Shown here: piece by piece, positions 61,716 through 64,000 of the stretch
Position numbering within the stretch: the stretch's first letter is position 1
Layout: every line of letters begins with the position of its first letter
Origin: JBFWUW01 sp050247075
GTDB taxonomy: Bacteria; Planctomycetota; Planctomycetia; Pirellulales; JBFWUW01
Direction: 5' to 3'
Length of the DNA: 64,000 nucleotides
Assembly: GCA_050247075.1 (NCBI GenBank)
Contig: JBFWUW010000004.1
Location: 1 to 64,000 of the forward strand
The notes under the pieces: generated by a model
Seen by the model: the letters and a program-made list of their open reading frames with translations, nothing else
Databases searched by the model: none
What the model was told of the DNA's origin: nothing
Translations under genes and position numbers: made by a program

Positions 61716-61857
61716 TGGAGAAGTTATTATTCGGTTGTTCCTTGGTACAAGCGAGCAAGTGGGCGCAAGTCTGACTGCCAAATTACGACGGCCAGCCGTC
61801 CGACGCAAGCAACAAACTGGTCGTGTCAGCATCGTGTGTTGAAAGCCGAAAGCGTCA

Positions 61858-62112
61858 TCAAATCGTCGGAGCCCACACGTGCGGCCGGGTGAGGCGGTCA
61901 AGCCAGTTGGCCGGTTTGAAGCACAAAGAAAGTATGCCGTCAATGGGGTCGCTATAGCCGATCCCAGGGACGATGTAATAGTCCTGTTTACGGCCATTCT
62001 GCATACCACCTGGTACGACAACCCAGCTATACATCCCGACGTAGCCGGCCAGCAGCAGGGGCAGGCAAATGACGGCTAGGAAAGCGTTTGGAGATTTGGG
62101 TCGGTGGGCCAT
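61858..62112 (-). CDS. Small membrane protein, uncharacterised
   Basis: 84 residues starting MAHRPKSPNAFLAVICLPLL, with one clear transmembrane segment (about 9-32) followed by VVVPGGMQNGRKQDYYIVPG, and a C-terminal soluble region with ILSLCFKPANWLDRLTRP. The coding sense is supported by the ordered hydrophobic then polar character. Function unknown. Confidence 0.6.
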   Translation of the reverse strand: MAHRPKSPNAFLAVICLPLLLAGYVGMYSWVVVPGGMQNGRKQDYYIVPGIGYSDPIDGILSLCFKPANWLDRLTRPHVWAPTI

Positions 62113-62255
62113 GCAGGCATTGTAGCGGCAAAAAAATGAATCGCGGGCGTCAACGCACTTGCGATCGCAAGGGGATAGTCCCAGATTTCGCGGATGTTGA
62201 ATGAAATCTTCCGCAACCTCCTCTCGTGGGGCTGGCGAACGCTTCCAGATCCGCG

Positions 62256-62301
62256 TTACCTGTTCCAAAATTGCCGTGTTTTGGGGGGTTGTGGTACAGG
62301 T
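62256..62301. repeat. 46-bp repeat, copy 1
   Basis: Begins TTACCTGTTCCAAAATTGCC and ends TTGTGGTACAGGT. It has short inverted ends (ACCTGT/ACAGGT) and an internal CCAAAA/TTTTGG. One mismatch to the copy at 62448, 192 bp away. Flanks are unrelated. Confidence 0.8.
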
Positions 62302-62447
62302 AAGCGTAGCCGCGAAGCTCCTGCCTTGCCGGCTTGATGTGCGAATGTCTTTCCGTCGCGAGTTGAAATGCCGAAAGGCAATGGACAATCAGGATCAACG
62401 CCAGCCGCAAGGCGGCAGCAATGCCGCTCACGGGGGGCCAATCGGCC

Positions 62448-62493
62448 TTACCTGTTCCAAAATTGCCGTGTTTTGGGGGGTTGTGGTGCAGGT
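62448..62493. repeat. 46-bp repeat, copy 2
   Basis: Same sequence as 62256-62301 apart from G in place of A near the end (GGTGCAGGT). Two copies only, in the same orientation. Confidence 0.8.
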
Positions 62494-62818
62494 TTGCCTG
62501 CAAAAAGCGTGACTTTTGGCGGCGCACAGCGGTAGCACCCCGCGTGACGACCGCGTTTCAAAAATATGCACAGGCCCCGTGGCACGTACCGGTCGGCGGA
62601 GGGAGCGGCGAGAAAGGTCGCGATTCCAAGTTGGCCGAGCAGTCGGCAACGGTAGCCGTAATAAGTGACTCGCCCGGTCGTCAGCCCGCCACGGCCATGC
62701 TGTTCGAGCACGCGGTGGACGACGATGCTTGGGCGGTTTGGGGGCTTCGCGCCCGTTGGACGTGCAAAGGCCACGTCGGCGCGCAAAGCCAGACGCTGGC
62801 AATTGTACCAGCTAGACT

Positions 62819-62846
62819 TTGTTTGTAAACTATTAAAATATATAAT
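62819..62846 (+). promoter_or_regulatory. Promoter-like sequence in an AT-rich island
   Basis: TTGTTT (62819-62824), 16 bp, TATAAT (62841-62846, perfect -10) within a 43-bp stretch that is almost all A and T, in otherwise GC-rich DNA. It points toward the tandem-repeat region, with no gene behind it. Confidence 0.4.
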
Positions 62847-63075
62847 AAAAATCTATTTTGTCGGCATGCGCCAAGGTCCGAGTAGCCCCGGCGCGACCAA
62901 TTCCTTACGCGATCAACACCAGGCCGGCCCGCGCCGGCGGACGTTTCCAGCGGCAGCGGCTGAAAGTGAGGCGGGTGGCCGGCGATGGTGGGCTTGCTCA
63001 TTGCCCGCGTGTCGTTAGGAGCCTTCCGCACATCCATCAAGGCCTGTTTGCAGACTTGGGCCAAGCGAGCAGCCG

Positions 63076-63349
63076 CCCCGCTCTCGGGCGGCCTGGGCTT
63101 CCGTGGTGGAGGTCATGCAACAGATTTCGTAACATGCATTTCAGCAATACGTTACGTTCCAGACCCAGCCGCCACGGCCACACGCTCAAGTTGTGGGTGT
63201 TCCTGGTTGCCGCCCCACCCCGCTCTCGGGCGGCCTGGGCTTCCGTGGCGGTGGAGGTCATGCACTAGATTTCGTAACATGCATTTCAGCAACATGTTAC
63301 GTTCGAGGCCCAGCCGCCACAGGCACACGCTCAAGTTATGGGTGTCCCT
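63076..63349. repeat. Two tandem units of a 142-bp repeat
   Basis: Unit 1, 63076-63217, and unit 2, 63218 to about 63349, share CCCCGCTCTCGGGCGGCCTG, GGAGGTCATGCA, TTTCGTAACATGCATTTCAG and CACACGCTCAAGTT. Unit 2 contains a perfect CGTAACATG/CATGTTACG hairpin with an 11-base loop; in unit 1 the arm is degraded (TACGTTACG). Confidence 0.8.
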
Positions 63350-63470
63350 GGTGTCCCCCCTGGTGTCCCTGGTTGCCTATGGGTGTCCCTGGTTGCCGGG
63401 ATGTCCCTGGTTGCCGGGATGTCCCTGGTTGCCGGTGTCCCTGGTTGCCGGTGTCCCTGGTTGCCGTAGT
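63343..63470. repeat. TGTCCCTGGTTGCC short tandem array
   Basis: TGTCCCTGG begins at 63343, 63364, 63384, 63402, 63420, 63436 and 63452, six of them as TGTCCCTGGTTGCC, with spacing falling from 21 to 16 bp. A related TGTTCCTGGTTGCC is at about 63199 in the 142-bp unit, suggesting the array grew from its end. Confidence 0.85.
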
Positions 63471-63582
63471 TTTCGCGGGCAAAACCGGCTTGGCTACCTG
63501 CTCCACACCGTGATCTGGTCGAGGAAGCGTGGAACAGGAAGCGGCCAGCCGCCAATATCACTGGTCGAGGTAACTTCCCTAA

Positions 63583-64000
63583 TCAGCGATCCGTGTCGGT
63601 GCGAAAGTAGCCGTGCTGCAAGAACCGCAGCGTGCATTCCATGGTTGACTCGTCTTTGATCATGGCGGTATGCATCACCGGCAACACGATAAAGTCGGTG
63701 GCACCAGGCAGGCGGGTAGAGGCGACCGGTACGGTGCCGTCATCGTCGCCAGAAAGCGCCGGGTTCCAGCCTTTGCCGTCGCCTCGTCCGCCCGCGATGA
63801 TGCCAAATTCTCCGGCCGGCACCGCCAATTGGTCCCCCATCTCGTCGGGACCAACCGCCAATTGGGTTGCCGCGGGGCCTAGCAGCGTGTCGTACAAGAA
63901 GTTTCCAGCCCAGGCATCGGCCAAAGGCGAACCATGATTGGGCGGGCCGAGCATGACAATGCGGGCGATCCTGGCGTCTGGTGTTCGGCCCAGTTCCTCG
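63583..64000 (-). CDS. Alpha/beta hydrolase (lipase/PGAP1-like), C-terminal part
   Basis: Partial: the frame is open to the right edge of the window, so the N-terminus and the GxSxG nucleophile are outside. Visible are RIVMLGPPNHGSPLADAW, the strand-loop typical after the nucleophile in bacterial lipase-like hydrolases, the acid in DDDGTVPVAST, and the catalytic His in VMHTAMIKD. No full family assignment is possible from this fragment. Confidence 0.75.
   Translation of the reverse strand, partial: EELGRTPDARIARIVMLGPPNHGSPLADAWAGNFLYDTLLGPAATQLAVGPDEMGDQLAVPAGEFGIIAGGRGDGKGWNPALSGDDDGTVPVASTRLPGATDFIVLPVMHTAMIKDESTMECTLRFLQHGYFRTDTDR

Larger units (their letters stand above)
62113..63582. 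other. Repeat-rich gene-free region
   Basis: About 1.47 kb. It holds two 46-bp repeats (62256 and 62448), an AT-rich island with a promoter-like sequence (62819-62860), two 142-bp-type tandem units (63076-63349) and a TGTCCCTGGTTGCC array (63343-63470). Open frames here are mostly Arg-rich or repetitive and were rejected. Confidence 0.65.

Noticed and set aside
62256..62493. CRISPR array
   Set aside because: Only two repeats, 46 bp each, separated by 146 bp, no cas gene nearby, so not a CRISPR.
63343..63470. CRISPR or coding repeat protein in the TGTCCCTGG array
   Set aside because: Spacing of 16-21 bp is too short for spacers, and the frames through the array start or stop in repeats without a gene context.
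1..64000. rRNA, tRNA, tmRNA or RNase P RNA genes
   Set aside because: The longer intergenic regions were scanned by eye for T-loop and conserved core sequences and none was found; a covariance-model search was not possible.

Overview
This 64 kb window of high-GC DNA comes from a bacterial chromosome, most likely a planctomycete near the Pirellulales. The evidence is the combination of paired secreted sulfatases, a FlgI-like lipoprotein fused to HEAT-like repeats, M50-peptidase/HlyD hybrid proteins, an L17 with an internal insert, many stand-alone STAS-type and unknown proteins, and generous intergenic DNA full of dispersed palindromes. This placement is inferred from gene content; no rRNA or tRNA gene was found in the window.

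1-17 kb, mostly minus strand: an SDR oxidoreductase, the glycolytic pair gap-pgk, a family-4 glycosyltransferase and biosynthetic arginine decarboxylase (speA). Then come an unknown protein, a SpoIIAA/STAS-like protein, an HTH-receiver protein, a gene-poor kilobase, smc, the FlgI/HEAT lipoprotein and an HD-domain protein. 17-25 kb holds a metal-uptake and metal-response neighbourhood: an ArsR-type repressor divergent from tonB and a TonB-dependent siderophore-type receptor, followed by an ArsI/CadI-like VOC enzyme fused to the back half of a methyltransferase, an MFS carrier and a phytanoyl-CoA-dioxygenase-like enzyme.

25-31 kb is a plus-strand operon: a GAF-GAF-HlyD protein, a periplasmic HlyD adaptor, a PqqD-like/M50 protease/lipoyl hybrid and a bestrophin. 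It looks like an uncharacterised envelope export or maturation machine and is the best candidate here for an undescribed system. A LarA-like protein and a lone nucleotidyltransferase follow on the minus strand.

33.4-49.8 kb is one uninterrupted minus-strand S10-spc-alpha ribosomal supercluster (rpsJ to rplQ with secY, adk, map and rpoA). It is framed by a near-consensus sigma-70 promoter before rpsJ and a textbook intrinsic terminator after rplQ. rplC (L3), rpmD (L30) and infA are missing from their usual places, and a 386-bp gap sits where rplC should be.

50-64 kb: two tandem sulfatases; an rpe/histidine-phosphatase-like/accD operon in which the phosphatase has lost its catalytic residues; purC facing an MFS gene, both ending inside the arms of one perfect 24-bp inverted repeat; a DUF4242 protein, birA, a STAS protein, tpx and a DUF4432 protein. 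The window ends with about 1.4 kb of repeat-rich gene-free DNA and a truncated alpha/beta hydrolase that runs off the right edge.
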